64,000 nucleotides of DNA from Rutstroemia sp. NJR-2017a BVV2 (Eukaryota; Ascomycota; Leotiomycetes; Helotiales; Rutstroemiaceae), in assembly GCA_002946415.1 (NCBI GenBank), contig NJPS01000050.1, positions 124,001 through 188,000 on the forward strand. The letters run 5' to 3'. Position numbers and translations under genes: made by a program. Position 1 is the first letter of the stretch, and the number at the start of each line of letters is the position of its first letter. The notes beneath the pieces were generated by a model that saw nothing but the letters and a program-made list of their open reading frames with translations, was not told where the DNA came from and did no database searches. Positions 14,510-26,654 of this stretch are shown here, in pieces.

Positions 14510-14690
14510 TAATATATATAATTTCGTATTTAGTTAGGCCGATATAAGCTAGGACTAGATAGAGTTAGCTAGATATATAATTATTATATAATTACTTCTT
14601 ATATATAGATTTTTCGAGTTTTAAAGTTCTCTTAGTTCTTTAGTTCTTAATTCTAAAATATATTTAATTCTTTCAAGATATATTATTATA
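14510..14690 (+). repeat. 3' LTR of Gypsy chromovirus (181 bp)
   Basis: Direct repeat of 8223-8403 with the same length and only transition differences. The shared core includes GATAGAGTTAGCTAGATATA in both copies. It defines the 3' end of a 6468-bp element. Confidence 0.85.
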
Positions 14691-16870
14691 ACTATTATCT
14701 TTTTTATTATAATAATATCTCTTCTCAATATTCTTCAAAGTAATAAGAATATAAGTAATATATAGAATTATATAATATTTCTTATAGTTATTGATATTAC
14801 TATATTCCTATTAATAAATAACTAAGTTAGTAAATTCCGAACTATCTATTATAATCTTTACTTTATATTTAGTAACTAATAAAATATTATTCTTAAATTT
14901 AAATTTTTGAGAGAATAAAATAGAAGTTTGTTATAGAACTATTAATTAGAATAATAACTAGTAATTTTTATAATATAAAATTAGAAAATTGAATTAAGTT
15001 CTAGAATAAAGAACTGGAAATATATTATAATTATCAAAATCAGAATAGTTATCTTAATCGAAATAAGGATTTTATAAAGAATTTACTATATTAAATATAT
15101 AATTCTTACTATATTTAGATAGAAAACCTATAAATTATTAGTAATCCTATTAATCAAAGTTCTTATAATAGTTATTTAATTATATAAAACTTGATAACGA
15201 CTTTATAAAAGATAGTATAAATATATTATAAGAAGAATCTTATATTATAATAGATAATATATTTAGTGAGAATTCTTATTATTAATTAACTAATATAAAA
15301 TTCGAAAATACTATTTATAAAGAAATAATTATAGAAGATACTAACTATAATAAATTACTTATAAAATTAAACTTGATATTGTTTTATAGAGATTATAACT
15401 AAAAACAGATATAAGAATATAATTAGTATCTAAAGAATAAATAATAAGATTAAAGATGAAATTGAAAAAAAAAAAAAAAATTTACTTTACTTAGATTAGA
15501 AATAATTATATCAATAATAGTATAATTATCGATAATAGAACTAATTCCAGATTAACTAGTAGAAAGAGATTCTTAACTAGTAGAAGTTTGATATCTAGTA
15601 TAGGAAGATTATAATTTAGATTCTCGAAAAAGTGAAAAATTAATAGAAAGAATTATATTAATAATATATTCTTTACTACTTTACTTACAAAGTATATATT
15701 AAATATGAAAATTCTCAAAGTACTTTATAGAAAGAGATTTAGAAGAGTTTTATATAAAATATTCTTTAGAAGATTAGCAATTATATTTATTAGATTGATT
15801 ATCAGATATAGTAAAGATTTGAAAATAAATAGATTAAACTATAGAAAATAGTAGATTTCAAGTAAAAGAAATAGAAAAGAAATAGAATATATTAATTATA
15901 TTATAATTATAGTAGTATATAAGTAAGAATTATATATATAATTATAAAGATTACTTTATATCTATTATTATAGAAACGAATTATTATATATTAGTATATA
16001 TTTAGGCAATAATAAGATATCGGTATTATAATTTATAATTTTAATCTTTATTGATTTATATTTACTAGATCGATTATATATTTCTATTCGAAATCGTAAA
16101 GTTTTTGATACTTTTTCCTAATATCTTCTTTATAAAAATCAAATATTATTTACTAATATATAGAAATATACTACTATTATCACTTGATATTAAATAAATA
16201 CTATACTAGAAAATATATTACTAGATAACTTTATTAATAGAAATCAAGAAAATTTTGTAAGAAAAACAAATTCTATCTAATTATAAAACAATAGTTAAGA
16301 AGAATATTAATCTTATAAACAAATATCTATAAAGCAGATATTAATAATATAAATACTATAATATATATTTCTATTAAACTAATATATCTTATATAGAAAT
16401 AATATTCTAATCTACTTTTCTATATTTAATCTGAAATAATTAGATAAATTCAATTTTTATTTCGTTTATTATATATATACTAGGATATTTCTAGTATAGC
16501 TTTATAAATATTTTCTTTATTTTATAATTCAATATTTGAACTAGAAGATATATTATAGAAACTGATTAGCTAATATAAAATATAAAGGTTACTAATTTGA
16601 ATTAGAATTTCTTTATAGTTATAAGTTTATTTGATAAGCAACTTATAAATTTGGACTTTAGAAATCAATAATTTCTTTATATAAATCTTCGGTATTAATA
16701 ATCCTAGAATCTTATTATTTAGATATTACTTTATACTTTAAATCTCTTTTACGAAGATTATCAATTTATAAAAGAAATTGAGAAAATTGATTTGAGAAAA
16801 TCAGATAATTATTATTTTATTATATAATTATCTAATATTATTCTTATTCAATTCCTTTTTATCTAGTTAT
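14691..16870. other. AT-rich RIPed interval, probably 5' part of the second chromovirus
   Basis: No frame here could be tied to a family with confidence. By position it should hold LTR, gag, protease and RT of the element whose RNase H and integrase follow. The expected RT catalytic box was not found, so this part may be deleted or mutated beyond recognition. Confidence 0.4.
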
Positions 16871-18730
16871 CACGATATATGATATAAAACTAAATTATAA
16901 AATATATAATAAAAAGTTATTTATTATTATTGATATTTTCAAAAAAATAAAAAATTTATTTCGAAAAATCTAAATATATAGTTTAGATTTATTTAGATTA
17001 TAAGAATCTAATATATTTTATAATAATTAAAATTCTAAATAGATAATAGATATAATAGATAAAAATATTAGTTATATATTACTTCAGAATATTATATATT
17101 AAAAAAAACAAAAATATTAGAACTAATATATTTAATAGAAAACCCGAATATCTAAAAAACAAAATATATAAATTATATATAATATTCTATCAAGAAGAAG
17201 ATTTATTAATATTCAATTTAGTATAACTAATTATAATAATATTATTTCGTGATAATTATTTAGAAAAACAAATATAAAGATATTATAGAAATAGTTTAAT
17301 TATAAATAAATACTAGAAAAACTAGATAAAGGATTTATAATTCAAAATAAAGTTATATATTTTTATAAAAAGATATATATTACTTCGATCTTAGTTAAGT
17401 AATTTATTTAGAAATAATATAAACTACTAATTTATAGATATTAAGAAATTACGAAAATATTTATAAAGATAAAAATAAATTATTATTTCTTATAAATAAA
17501 GAAGATAATTGAAGAAATTATTAGAAATTATAATATTTATATATAAAATAAGATTTTATAATATATTCTATATAATTAATTCAAAAATCCAGATATATCT
17601 TTTCAACTATAGAAATCTATTATATAAGATTTTATAATTAAACTATTATCTTCAAAAAATCCAATTATAGAAATAATATATAATTCTATTTTAATAATTA
17701 TAAATCAATTAACTAAGTTTAGATATATAATTCTATATAAAGAAAATAATATAATTGAAAACTTAGTTTATATATTTTTATAAACGATAATTAATATATA
17801 TAATATATTAGAAGAAATTATTTCTAATTAAAATAAACTCTTTATATTAAAGTTCTGGTAGATATTTATAATATTACTAAAAATCAAAAAAAAGTTTTTA
17901 ATAATATTTTATCTATAAATAGATAACTAAATAGAATAATTAAACTAAATTATAAAATAGTATTTATATTATTATATAAATTATCAACAAAATAATTAAA
18001 TAGAATTATTACTATTTATATAATTTATATATAATATATCTGAAGTTATAATAATAAATATATTATCGATATATACTAATTTTGAGTTTAAATTAAAAAT
18101 ATATAATACTTAGTTTCTAGATATAATAAACTTAGATATTAATATAATAAAAATAGAAGATTTAAAGAGTTTATATAAATAACTATTATTTGATATCAAG
18201 TTTATTATATAACAAATAATATAATATTATAACTAGAAATATAATATAGAACTAATATTTAAAAAAAAGAATAAAGTTTATTTTTTTAAATAAAATATAA
18301 ATATGAAAAAACCAAATAATAAACTAAATTATAAGAAATTAAGATTCTTTAAGATTAGTAAAGTAATTGAATTAATTAATTATTATTTAAAATTACTATA
18401 AATAATAAATATATATTCGGTATTTTATATTTCAATTTCTAAACTAGTATTATTAAGAATACTAAATATATCTTATATCGAAATTGAATTAATTAATCTA
18501 AATATTGAATATAAAGTTGAAGAAATATTAGATTAAAAATATATTAGAGAAAAACTTTATTATTTGATCAAATAAGAAAGATATTTATATTCGGAAAATA
18601 TATAGAAACTAATTAAGAATCTGAATTATCTATAAGATTTAAAGAAATTTTATTTAAGGAATTCTCAATTTTCAACTAAATAGCTAATTCAAAATTATTT
18701 ATTAAAAGAAGTTCGAAAATCAAAAAATCG
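16871..18730 (+). mobile_element. Second Gypsy chromovirus: RNase H, integrase and chromodomain remnant (RIP-mutated)
   Basis: The + strand reads LNYKIYNKKLFIIID (about 16890-16935, RNase H). Integrase-core pieces follow: ILIIINQLTKF (about 17690-17720), LEEIIS...NKLF..KFW (about 17805-17855), LYYYINYQQNN and YANFEF-like (about 17960-18080). After it come a DKVYL-like segment (about 18265) and a clear chromodomain, YKVEEILD...YIREKLYYLIK (about 18505-18575). The chromodomain marks a chromovirus clade member, in which this module guides integration towards methylated-histone chromatin. The sequence differs from the first chromovirus, so it is a separate family. No LTR pair was identified. Confidence 0.75.
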
Positions 18731-21100
18731 ATTTTGGAAGAATTAAATATCTAAAGAACTTATTTAGTTTATTTAGTTTATTTTTTTTTTAATTTTTATT
18801 TTTTTTCAAATTCCTTTAGTATATTTATTATATATAGATTATATTATAATATTTTTTTAACTTTCTTTTTTAGTTTTCATTAAAACTTTTTTAGATAAAG
18901 AATCTTTATTATAATTTCTTTCTCTTTAATTTCCAAATAAATCTCTTTATATTATATTATTATCTAAAAAGAAATAGAAATTCCAAATATATTATAAGAA
19001 TTATAATTAATATTTTTGATATATTCTTTATAATAATCTATTCTAGAAAGAATATAATATTCTAAGTTCTTCTTAAAATAATAAAAATATTTTATCAATA
19101 TTATCTTTCTTTTTTCCTTTATCTAAAGATAAATTAAATAATAACTTCTTAAAAATTTGAATAATTCTCTAAATATAATAAAGAAAGAAAAAATAAGATA
19201 TTTATCAAAAACCTAAATAAGTACTTTATATTATTATAATAAATATCGAGATAATATTAAATTAGAAAAGGAATAATATTATAATATATTTAAAATAAAA
19301 ATCTAAGAATCTTAGATTTAGAAGATAATTAACTATTATTTGATAGAATCGAATTATTATATAGAGTTTATATAATAAAATAGAATCTAGATATCTATAT
19401 TTATAATATAAAAATAAGAAAAAAATATCTATAATTATTAATATATCTTAATAAGAAATAGTATTATAGAAATAAAATATCTAGAAATAGATAGATATTA
19501 AAATAATTAATAATATCTTTATTAAAATCTTAGATTAGAATTATATAATATTCTAATAATTCTTAGTAATCCTAGTAATAAGAATTGATAAAATTGATAA
19601 AATAGTAAAGAATAAAAATCTATATAATTAGATAGTTTTCTTTAATATATAGAATTTCGTATTTAATAATAATTATTACTTATTTATTTACTATTATAAT
19701 TATAATCGATTTTCTATATAATTATTATCAATAATAAATTTATAATATTATTATTAGTTATCGTAATTTCTAATACTTAAGATCCTAATTACTTCTATAT
19801 AATTTAGAAAATAAATATTTATAATAAAGATCTAATAAGATTATATAAACTTATATCAATATTTATCTAGGATATTAGATTAAATATATAATAACTAATT
19901 TATATTAATAAATAAAATCATCTTATTTTCTTATAATTAACTAACTATATAATAGTTTATTTATAATATATAATAAATATATTTCGAAACTTCTTTTAAT
20001 ATTTACTGATATTCTAGTTTTAATATATATAGATATATAAATAGATATATAATAATCTAAAATATATATAGTTATTTTAATAAAATATATTTTATATCTA
20101 AGATATAATAATTTATATAATTATTATCTAACCAAAATACCAATATTCCGATATTATTATATAACTTTAGATAATATTAATTTAGAAGTTATTATAATAA
20201 TATTCTCTTTTTATTGATATTATTAGAAAAACTTAATTAAAAGATATTATTTATCCAAAATAGTAAAGTTTATTTTTGAGAATTTAGAAGTTATTTGAAT
20301 ATCTTACTAGAAAAAAAGAGATTCGAATATCTTAATATTTGATTATAGAGATATTTTATTAACTAATTATTGATAAAATAGAGAATATTATAATCTACTT
20401 CTTCAAATTATAATATTTAGAAAGATAGAAGTTAAAACTTCAATTAAAAATAGATTTAAAAAGTTTTTTGTAAATATCCTAAAATAAAATTTATAATAAT
20501 AAGATCTTTAGTAATAACTTTTCTATTTAATAATATTAAAGTAAATTAAATAGATAATAGATATTAGAAAGATATTCTATTATAAACTATTTCTAATCAA
20601 TATAAAAAAGTTTTAGATAATATAAAGAAATAATAAAAAAATTATTATTTCTTATATTAGAGAATCTAAAATTAAAGAAAAAAGAGAATTTAATCTAGAT
20701 AAAAAAAGTAATTTTATATAGATCTATATTGGATATCAAATAATATAATTATATATTTATAATATAGATTTACTAAAATTATTATAAATAGTTAATAATA
20801 TTAATATATTATTAATAAATATTTTTGATATTAATAATTTATTAATATAAATTTATAATATTAATAATTTTAAAAAAAATTGTTTAATATTATTATAAAT
20901 TTAAATCTTTTTATCTAATTATTATATAATATAATAAATTAGAATTCGAATATTAATTATCTATATAAAAAAGTAGTAAAGATTAATTAATCGAAAAAGA
21001 GAGTTTTTATTTTAAAGAACTTTAATATAAAAAATAGAAAGAAGAAAAAGAAATTAATAATTATTAGTTTATCTTCAACTAGTACTTTATATTTAGACTT
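18731..21100. other. AT-rich RIPed interval with an LTR-like repeat
   Basis: No protein family recognisable. About 19595-19760 resembles 29985-30150 and, inverted, 31060-31215 (shared word AATAATTATTATTTATTTAT with transition differences). That suggests solo LTRs or LTR remnants of a family present in both AT-rich blocks. Composition switches abruptly to normal GC at about 21090-21120. Confidence 0.5.
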
Positions 21101-21221
21101 CAGCAATATTATTACTATACCGCGACACTTTTATAATTTCCTATTAGTAAACCTTAATAGAGAGAGATATTGTTTTTGTTACTATACCGGAAAGATATTA
21201 TCTGCCGTAGTGGTGTAGCAA

Positions 21222-21823
21222 CTAGGTAATGAAGCCTTCAAACAAATTACAGTCTGTTGATCCCTGGTATAATTGCCTCAGTATGTTACCATCTTGCACG
21301 TATACTAGAAGAATGTGCCATCTTTTCCCGCAAACGAACTTTGTGACTTGGATTGGAGATGAACCCTTCGGAGACCACCCCCAACGCCGATATCGAGCCC
21401 TCCCATCGCGGCCAGACTCATCCACAAAGATAAGTTGTCGGACCTGTACCGCGAAATCCTGTGCAGATAGTGATCTCGAAGATCGGCATCCTGTTGTTGT
21501 GCGATGCATCGGATCGTTGTTCGCATTCAACCTATTGACCTCAGACTCCGACCGATCGATCTTTCCGATATCCTCTTGCGAAACCTGCGATAGAGGAATT
21601 CTGCTATAACACATCGCAGAGAGTTTCTTGCATAGGCGGTGTCATGTAGCTAGGACGGCCGACGGTCTTTGTTCTTTGCGGGGTGCTGTTGTCTCTTCAG
21701 ACGAATTCTCTGGACAGCGTGGACCCTGCACGAGGCTTTTGTGGCTATTAGCTTGGTCTCGAACCCTTCTTTAAGCAATGCATTGATCAAAACATGCTGT
21801 GCAGCATTCAGTTGTGGCTCCAT
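21222..21823 (-). pseudogene. DDE-superfamily (Tc1/mariner-related) transposase relic
   Basis: Starting from ATG at 21823, the - strand reads an N-terminal helix-turn-helix-like region (LNAAQHVLINALLKEGF...IATKASC.VHAVQRI). An in-frame TAG follows at about 21650, then more transposase frame, a TGA just before 21526, and a frameshift at about 21430. The DDE core then reads FVDESG....RRWGWSPKGSSP, ending in GKRWHILLVYVQDG and YQGSTDCNLFEGFI at 21222. FVDESG carries the first catalytic Asp of this transposase group. The segment with the second Asp and the last acidic residue is missing, so the gene is truncated as well as interrupted. GC is normal, unlike the adjacent RIPed block: it may be a low-copy element that escaped RIP. 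No terminal inverted repeats were found. Confidence 0.8.
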
Positions 21824-22935
21824 GTTTGCTGACAAAAGTGGATGACAGAAGGAGGAGGAGGAGAGGAGTGACGGAGGAAAATAGTGGGCGGTCGCTAGCC
21901 AATTCTGTTTCTGCAAGGTACATCTTTAAAAATAATTAACTAAAAAATAAGGACACGCATCTCGCCTTCTACTGTAGTGAGCATGGATTTCTAACCCGAC
22001 CAAAATGCTCACGGAAATAGACGCGGCCATCCTCTATCAGTGCCCGTAACTTCGTCACGGCGTTGTCGTCTGGGGATACCAAGCAGAGAAGGTCTTCGGC
22101 CCGCGCCAGGTATGCCGTCTCCTCCCGAGCTACACAGCCGTTTCCATCGACTCAGTTCTGCAAGCTCACCACGGCTCGAGGTGATGCGGCTTCAAAGCCG
22201 AGCACCCTGTGATTCCTTTCCAGTGAGGCGTCTGTGCTATGGTTAGCGTTCGTTCAAGGCCGAGGGGTTTTGAAAATCTCCTCTCTTAGAAGCGCTTTTT
22301 GCGAAACCCTTGATCCATGATAAAAGCCACGACCAACAATTATTCGGACAAATTGTTCCCGAGCTGCTATTATCTCCTCACTGACCGAGTTCAATGTCGG
22401 CTTCTCATGGGCGTGCCTTTTCGCTGACCAACTGATGTGATTGTGCCAATTGGGTGACGTGTGGAAGTATAGAAATGGGCAAAGCGGGTTTACTTTCGTC
22501 GGCGAGGTGCAAAGAAAAGAACATCCAAGACGGTCCGGATATGGATATCCTAATCTTTAGCGAGCACTTCAACGGCAGCGAGAGCAGGGATTCTTCATCA
22601 TCATCTAGTGCTTGAAGGCTCAGTTGAGCCTGGAAACAGGCTAAATAACATTGTAATGACTCCCAAGAGCTCAAAAGATACCTATACACCAAGAGAAACA
22701 TCTAGAGGAAGGCTACATAGTGTCCTACACAGGCTTAAGGCGCCGGTACGGAAGTTTGGCAGAGCGCTTGATTAGGAGACGGTCCGCAACGTTGCTTTGA
22801 GGGCTCAGGTGCGATTGTTTAATAGATGCTTGAAGGACCAACGAAAGGCCTTACCTAGTAGCAGCTTACTGCCGCTTGCCAGTTTATTGTATTCTATATA
22901 CACCCTAAGCCATACCTTATGTGGACAGTCTATAA
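21824..22935. other. Intergenic, no recognisable gene
   Basis: Normal-GC sequence. A 98-codon minus-strand ORF at 22405-22701 and a plus-strand ORF at 22040-22246 show no family motif, no splice context and no recognisable neighbours. I treat them as unsupported. Confidence 0.5.
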
Positions 22936-24270
22936 CTAGTTGAGGAACTCCTTCTTTAGCTGACCGAATCCAATTCGAACATTATAATCCTCGACCATAG
23001 TAGCGCCGAAGTCGAAGACACTATAGAAACCACGCAGGAAACTTTGCCCGAGCAGGAATAGACCATCACTGTCGCTATCCTGAAACGGAGGCTCGCAGGC
23101 GTCTTCGCGGCCGGCGAAACCAGGCTGGCTGTGCATCTGGTCGCCACGCATGGTGACGTTAGAGTACTCGATGCCGTCGTCGGAAAAACTGAATGTGACG
23201 GACCAGCTGGCGTTGAAGTAGCTGCATAGCGGGATGAAATCACCCTTGAGGATGGCCTGGAAGCCCGGCCAACCGATTCCGCGGTAGAGTGCGTCAACGG
23301 CGGCCTTGGGCACTGCGATCACGCCGGCACCCGTGTCAAACACACCGTTGGCCTTGCCAGGTTCGTATTGCACAGGCTCGCTGTTAACCGTGGCACCGTC
23401 CGAGCCCTCGTACGTTCCCCAGGCCTCTCGCAGCGTCGAACGCCATAGCTGGTAGACGGTGCTGTCGTTGTCCTTGCGACCGGGTACCCAGGTCATGTCG
23501 CCATCGACGTACTTAGCCTCCTCAGAGCCGCCAAGGGTAAGGGTACCCTCACCGGGACCATCGCCCGTGGACAAGAACTCTTTGCCGTAGTAGATAGCGA
23601 ACTTAGGTTTATCCAGGACGCCTTCCTGGATCATGGTCTCCACGACAGTCTCGGTCCGCGGCTGGGCGATCGATGAGAATGCCAAGCCCAAGAAACCATC
23701 GCCAGGGATATTAGCCCATGATGTCATGTTCGCGGCGATGAAAGACTGGTTCCAGGACGTCCCAGCCACGCGAAACATGTCGGTCTTAGCGGGTCCGCCT
23801 GTGTTACCACCGAGATAATCGATAGAGTCGTATATGCCCAGGTCTTGGCTAGTGGACGAGGTAGCGGCATCGTAACCATAGCGGGGGTAGCTGGCTCAAT
23901 CGTTAACTTTCACCAGTCTTAATACCAAGGAGAGTAGAAGAATATTGTATAGAGACAGGAAGTTGAGGCGCTTTCCACGTCCTTGTGACTTACCCACTAA
24001 AGTTCTTGCAAGCTCCATTAGCGCACGGCTGGTTCACTATCCAAGACGTGCCACTGCCTGTGTCGAAGAGCAGGAGGTGGTTAATCGGAGGCGTGCCTAC
24101 GCTTATCTCAACCATAGCCTAGAAGATGCGGTAAGCAGAACAATTCATTCATCAGGGAGATCGATATAGCTTACATAGGTATTGCGAATCCAGATCGGCA
24201 TCTTTACTATAGCTGCAGAACTGCCCCAAGCAAGAGCGACCGCCACGGCAGCGAAGTTGTTAGGATGCAT
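22936..24270 (-). CDS. Secreted pepsin-like aspartic protease (peptidase A1)
   Basis: Model: exons 24270-24175, 24118-23994 and 23890-22936, giving 391 aa; introns are 56 and 103 bp with GTAAGC/GTAAGT donors. Exon 1 encodes a hydrophobic signal-like start (MHPNNFAAVAVALAWGSSA). Exon 2 carries the N-terminal catalytic motif FDTGSGTSW, preceded by VGTPP, and exon 3 carries the second motif VFDTGAG. Both catalytic Asp residues are present, with the usual bilobal spacing, and a C-terminal LLGQSFLRGFYSVFDF segment is typical of the family. Several N-x-S/T sites (NQS, NMT, NDS, NAS, NVT) fit a secreted glycoprotein. There is no obvious GPI signal: it ends GQLKKEFLN. Probable role: extracellular or vacuolar protein hydrolysis at acidic pH. 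The start is the first ATG before the signal peptide. Exon phases agree at both junctions. Confidence 0.9.
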
Positions 24271-25688
24271 CTTGATGAAAAACCTAGTGGTAACTAGTCG
24301 TTAGAGAGCGAGTTGAGGATTGCCAGCCAATTGAGTGGTAGAAATAGTGATACTAACTTAGCTGAGAATGAGAGGTTGAGACGAAGATAAACCAGAGGTA
24401 CAATATAGAATATATATCTGTGTAAATGTAAGAAGTGATTATTGTTGTTGGCTAACTATGAGGTCTTAAGGACCTTTTATAGACCATTAATCGGTCCGTT
24501 TAAGTGGCATAGCTCGTGTAATCTGAGCTCTTCTGTACATTCTAAAATGAGTACGACAAGTGGAAATCAGGGGATTCCCAGATGAATCTCTTCCGTACGG
24601 TCATCTCACAATATCCATGCACATACACACACACACACATATATATACTTGTTTTATTAAACACAACTCCTCTAATTATAGATGTTATTCTTAGAATAAT
24701 ATTAAGCTGTTTAATATACCCCCCAGTTTCTTTTCTCTATCTATTTTATCTTGGTGTGCTTAATAGTTGTAGAGGGAGATAAGGCTCCGCCGTATCGCCC
24801 TGTCGAGAGCTAGGGTGCCCAATTGAGGGCGGCTAGGGGTGAATTCTCGTATTCTGGGAAGACCTGAATTGAGGTTATCTTTAGAATGACCCCTCTTAGG
24901 TTGCCGAAAAGCCGGCAGGATCAGGGTATGATTATCAAGAGGAGTGAGATACTGAGTTGAAAATGCATGGATTTGTATCTATCTGAAGAAGTAATTACAG
25001 AACATTTCTGAGGTTTATATCCTCAAAACAGTGGCAAATAAGGTAAGCCTTGACGGGTTTAAATCGACGTAGATCTCCTTCGAAGGCCTCCGCCGGAGGC
25101 ATAAGATCCGTCGGAATCGGACTACTTCCGAATGGCCGCTTGCTATTGTGCTAGGGCCATAGCTTTAATATGACGAATGGAAAACACCGTGCTATTAGGA
25201 GCCTACATCATAGAGCTAGTGGAGTTATCTCATCACGTAAGACTGATATACTCACAAGAAAAGAATCCCTTTGTTTTGTGTATTAGCGCTATCACTCGTA
25301 TCAATCATATTCGCTAGATATCCACTCTAGGTTGTACTACGGGGTTGGCGGTCACATCTCGGCCGCTAGAGCAAAGCACTCAATGATACAACTGCCGGGT
25401 GTGGAGAAGCGGATCCCTGGTCTGCTAAGTAGGCTACCCAGGTTGAATACGAGTTTGGAAACTTTGACATGGGGAGAATACGAGGCCGATCAGCTCGTAA
25501 ACCAAGTTTACTTTACAAATATACTTTTCAGGGACAGAAGTTTAGGTGATAGAATCGGAATCATTAGTAGATCGTGTTCCTTATATACTCCTATCCGTTG
25601 ATCAAGGCACTTCTCTGTTTCAGCCTATCGATTTGCCTCAACTCTCATTATATAACCAGTCTGCCCTATACCACACATTCAAGTGAAG
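24271..25688. other. Intergenic between divergent protease and tyrosinase genes
   Basis: About 1.4 kb of shared upstream sequence. It contains a short (AC)n/(AT)n microsatellite (about 24625-24648) and dyad CGG/CCG motifs (CCTCCGCCGGAGG at 25088-25100; CGG-N7-CCG at 25118-25130) of the kind Zn2Cys6 regulators bind. ORFs at 24582-24782 and 25332-25601 have no family features. Confidence 0.45.
25649..25655 (+). promoter_or_regulatory. Possible TATA box of the tyrosinase gene
   Basis: TATATAA lies 34 bp before the tyrosinase ATG at 25689. This would leave a very short 5' UTR, so an alternative upstream start site cannot be excluded. Confidence 0.35.
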
Positions 25689-26654
25689 ATGTATAGCTAT
25701 ATGCTCTTTACGCTGCCGCTGCTCGTCAGCCCAGCGCTCGCCACATGCACTTCGCCAAGCGTGCGTCGTGACTGGCGCTCCCTGAGCGAAATCGAGCAAC
25801 AACACTTTATCGACGTCCAGCAGCAGTTCTGGCGCCAGAGCCCTGATCCCTTCACCGGCTACAGCGACTATGACGAGCAGTACACCCTAGTCCACCGCAA
25901 TAATACTCCTTTTGCGCATCAGGTAGCCGCATTCCTGCCCTGGCACCGACGCTTTCTGCGCGACTACGAAAACTCACTGCGTACCATCGACCCTGCCATC
26001 TCCCTGCCGTACTGGAACTGGGCCTTCGACAACGTCCGCCTTCCCGAGTCCGCCGTGTTCGACAATAAGACATTCGGCCGAGACGGCGCTGACAACGCGG
26101 AGCACTGCGTGCAGACGGGCCGCTACGCTAACTGGACCCTACTACTGGGCGGTGACCTAGTGGACTCCAGCATCAACGTGAAGCACTGCCTGCGGCGCAT
26201 CTGGTCGCGCGGCATTGGGGTGCCGATGGCGCCGGGCCGGAACCCCCCCGTGCCTGATGAGGCCGACATAGTTGGCAACATCACCGAAATCGGTAGTGAC
26301 TTCGACAAATTCCGCCGCTGGTTGGAGCCGCACCATGGAACCATCCACATGGGTGTGGGAGGGTTCAGTACCGACCTCAACGGTGATCTCACGGCCGTCG
26401 CCAACTCGCCCAACGAGCCCCTTTTCTGGCTACATCATACCTTCATCGATCGCACCTGGTGGCAGTTTCAGCAGCAGAGCTCGGAGGCTAAGAAGGCCTA
26501 CGGCGGTTTCCCCAACGCTCAAGCCAGTCTTCCCAAGGACGACCCCGTCTGGACCTACGGCGCCCAGCTGACTGACTTGATGTCTCCGTGGCAGGTCACT
26601 GTGGAGTCGGCTATGTTTGCTGATGCGGATGACTACTGCTATACTTACGAATAA
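25689..26654 (+). CDS. Short secreted tyrosinase / catechol-oxidase-like type-3 copper protein
   Basis: Intron-less, 321 aa from the ATG at 25689 (a GTG six bases upstream is not a credible start). Residues 1-18 form a signal peptide (LFTLPLLVSPALA). The CuA site is H69, H77 and H86, with the FLPWHRRFL.DYE context. CuB has HHGTIHMGVGG followed by FWLHHTFIDRTWW, so all six copper-ligand His are in place. PYWNWAFD is the usual core strand. Cys residues at the N-terminus, in the middle (EHC, KHC) and near the end (DYCYTYE) suggest disulfides. It lacks the long C-terminal lid domain of melanin tyrosinases, like the short fungal tyrosinase-like and o-aminophenol/catechol oxidases. The reaction would be oxidation of phenols or diphenols to quinones outside the cell. 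The substrate cannot be read from sequence. The coding region is GC-rich with no sign of RIP. Confidence 0.92.
   Translation: MYSYMLFTLPLLVSPALATCTSPSVRRDWRSLSEIEQQHFIDVQQQFWRQSPDPFTGYSDYDEQYTLVHRNNTPFAHQVAAFLPWHRRFLRDYENSLRTIDPAISLPYWNWAFDNVRLPESAVFDNKTFGRDGADNAEHCVQTGRYANWTLLLGGDLVDSSINVKHCLRRIWSRGIGVPMAPGRNPPVPDEADIVGNITEIGSDFDKFRRWLEPHHGTIHMGVGGFSTDLNGDLTAVANSPNEPLFWLHHTFIDRTWWQFQQQSSEAKKAYGGFPNAQASLPKDDPVWTYGAQLTDLMSPWQVTVESAMFADADDYCYTYE

Noticed and set aside
21229..21609. 126-codon + strand ORF at the AT-rich boundary
   Set aside because: Antisense shadow of the transposase relic, whose minus frame carries real motifs.
22405..22701. 98-codon minus-strand ORF near the protease gene
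   Set aside because: No domain, signal peptide, splice context or neighbour supports it.
25689..26654. Tyrosinase plus protease as part of a pigment or secondary-metabolite cluster
   Set aside because: No polyketide synthase, NRPS, terpene synthase or tailoring enzyme set is present within the window.
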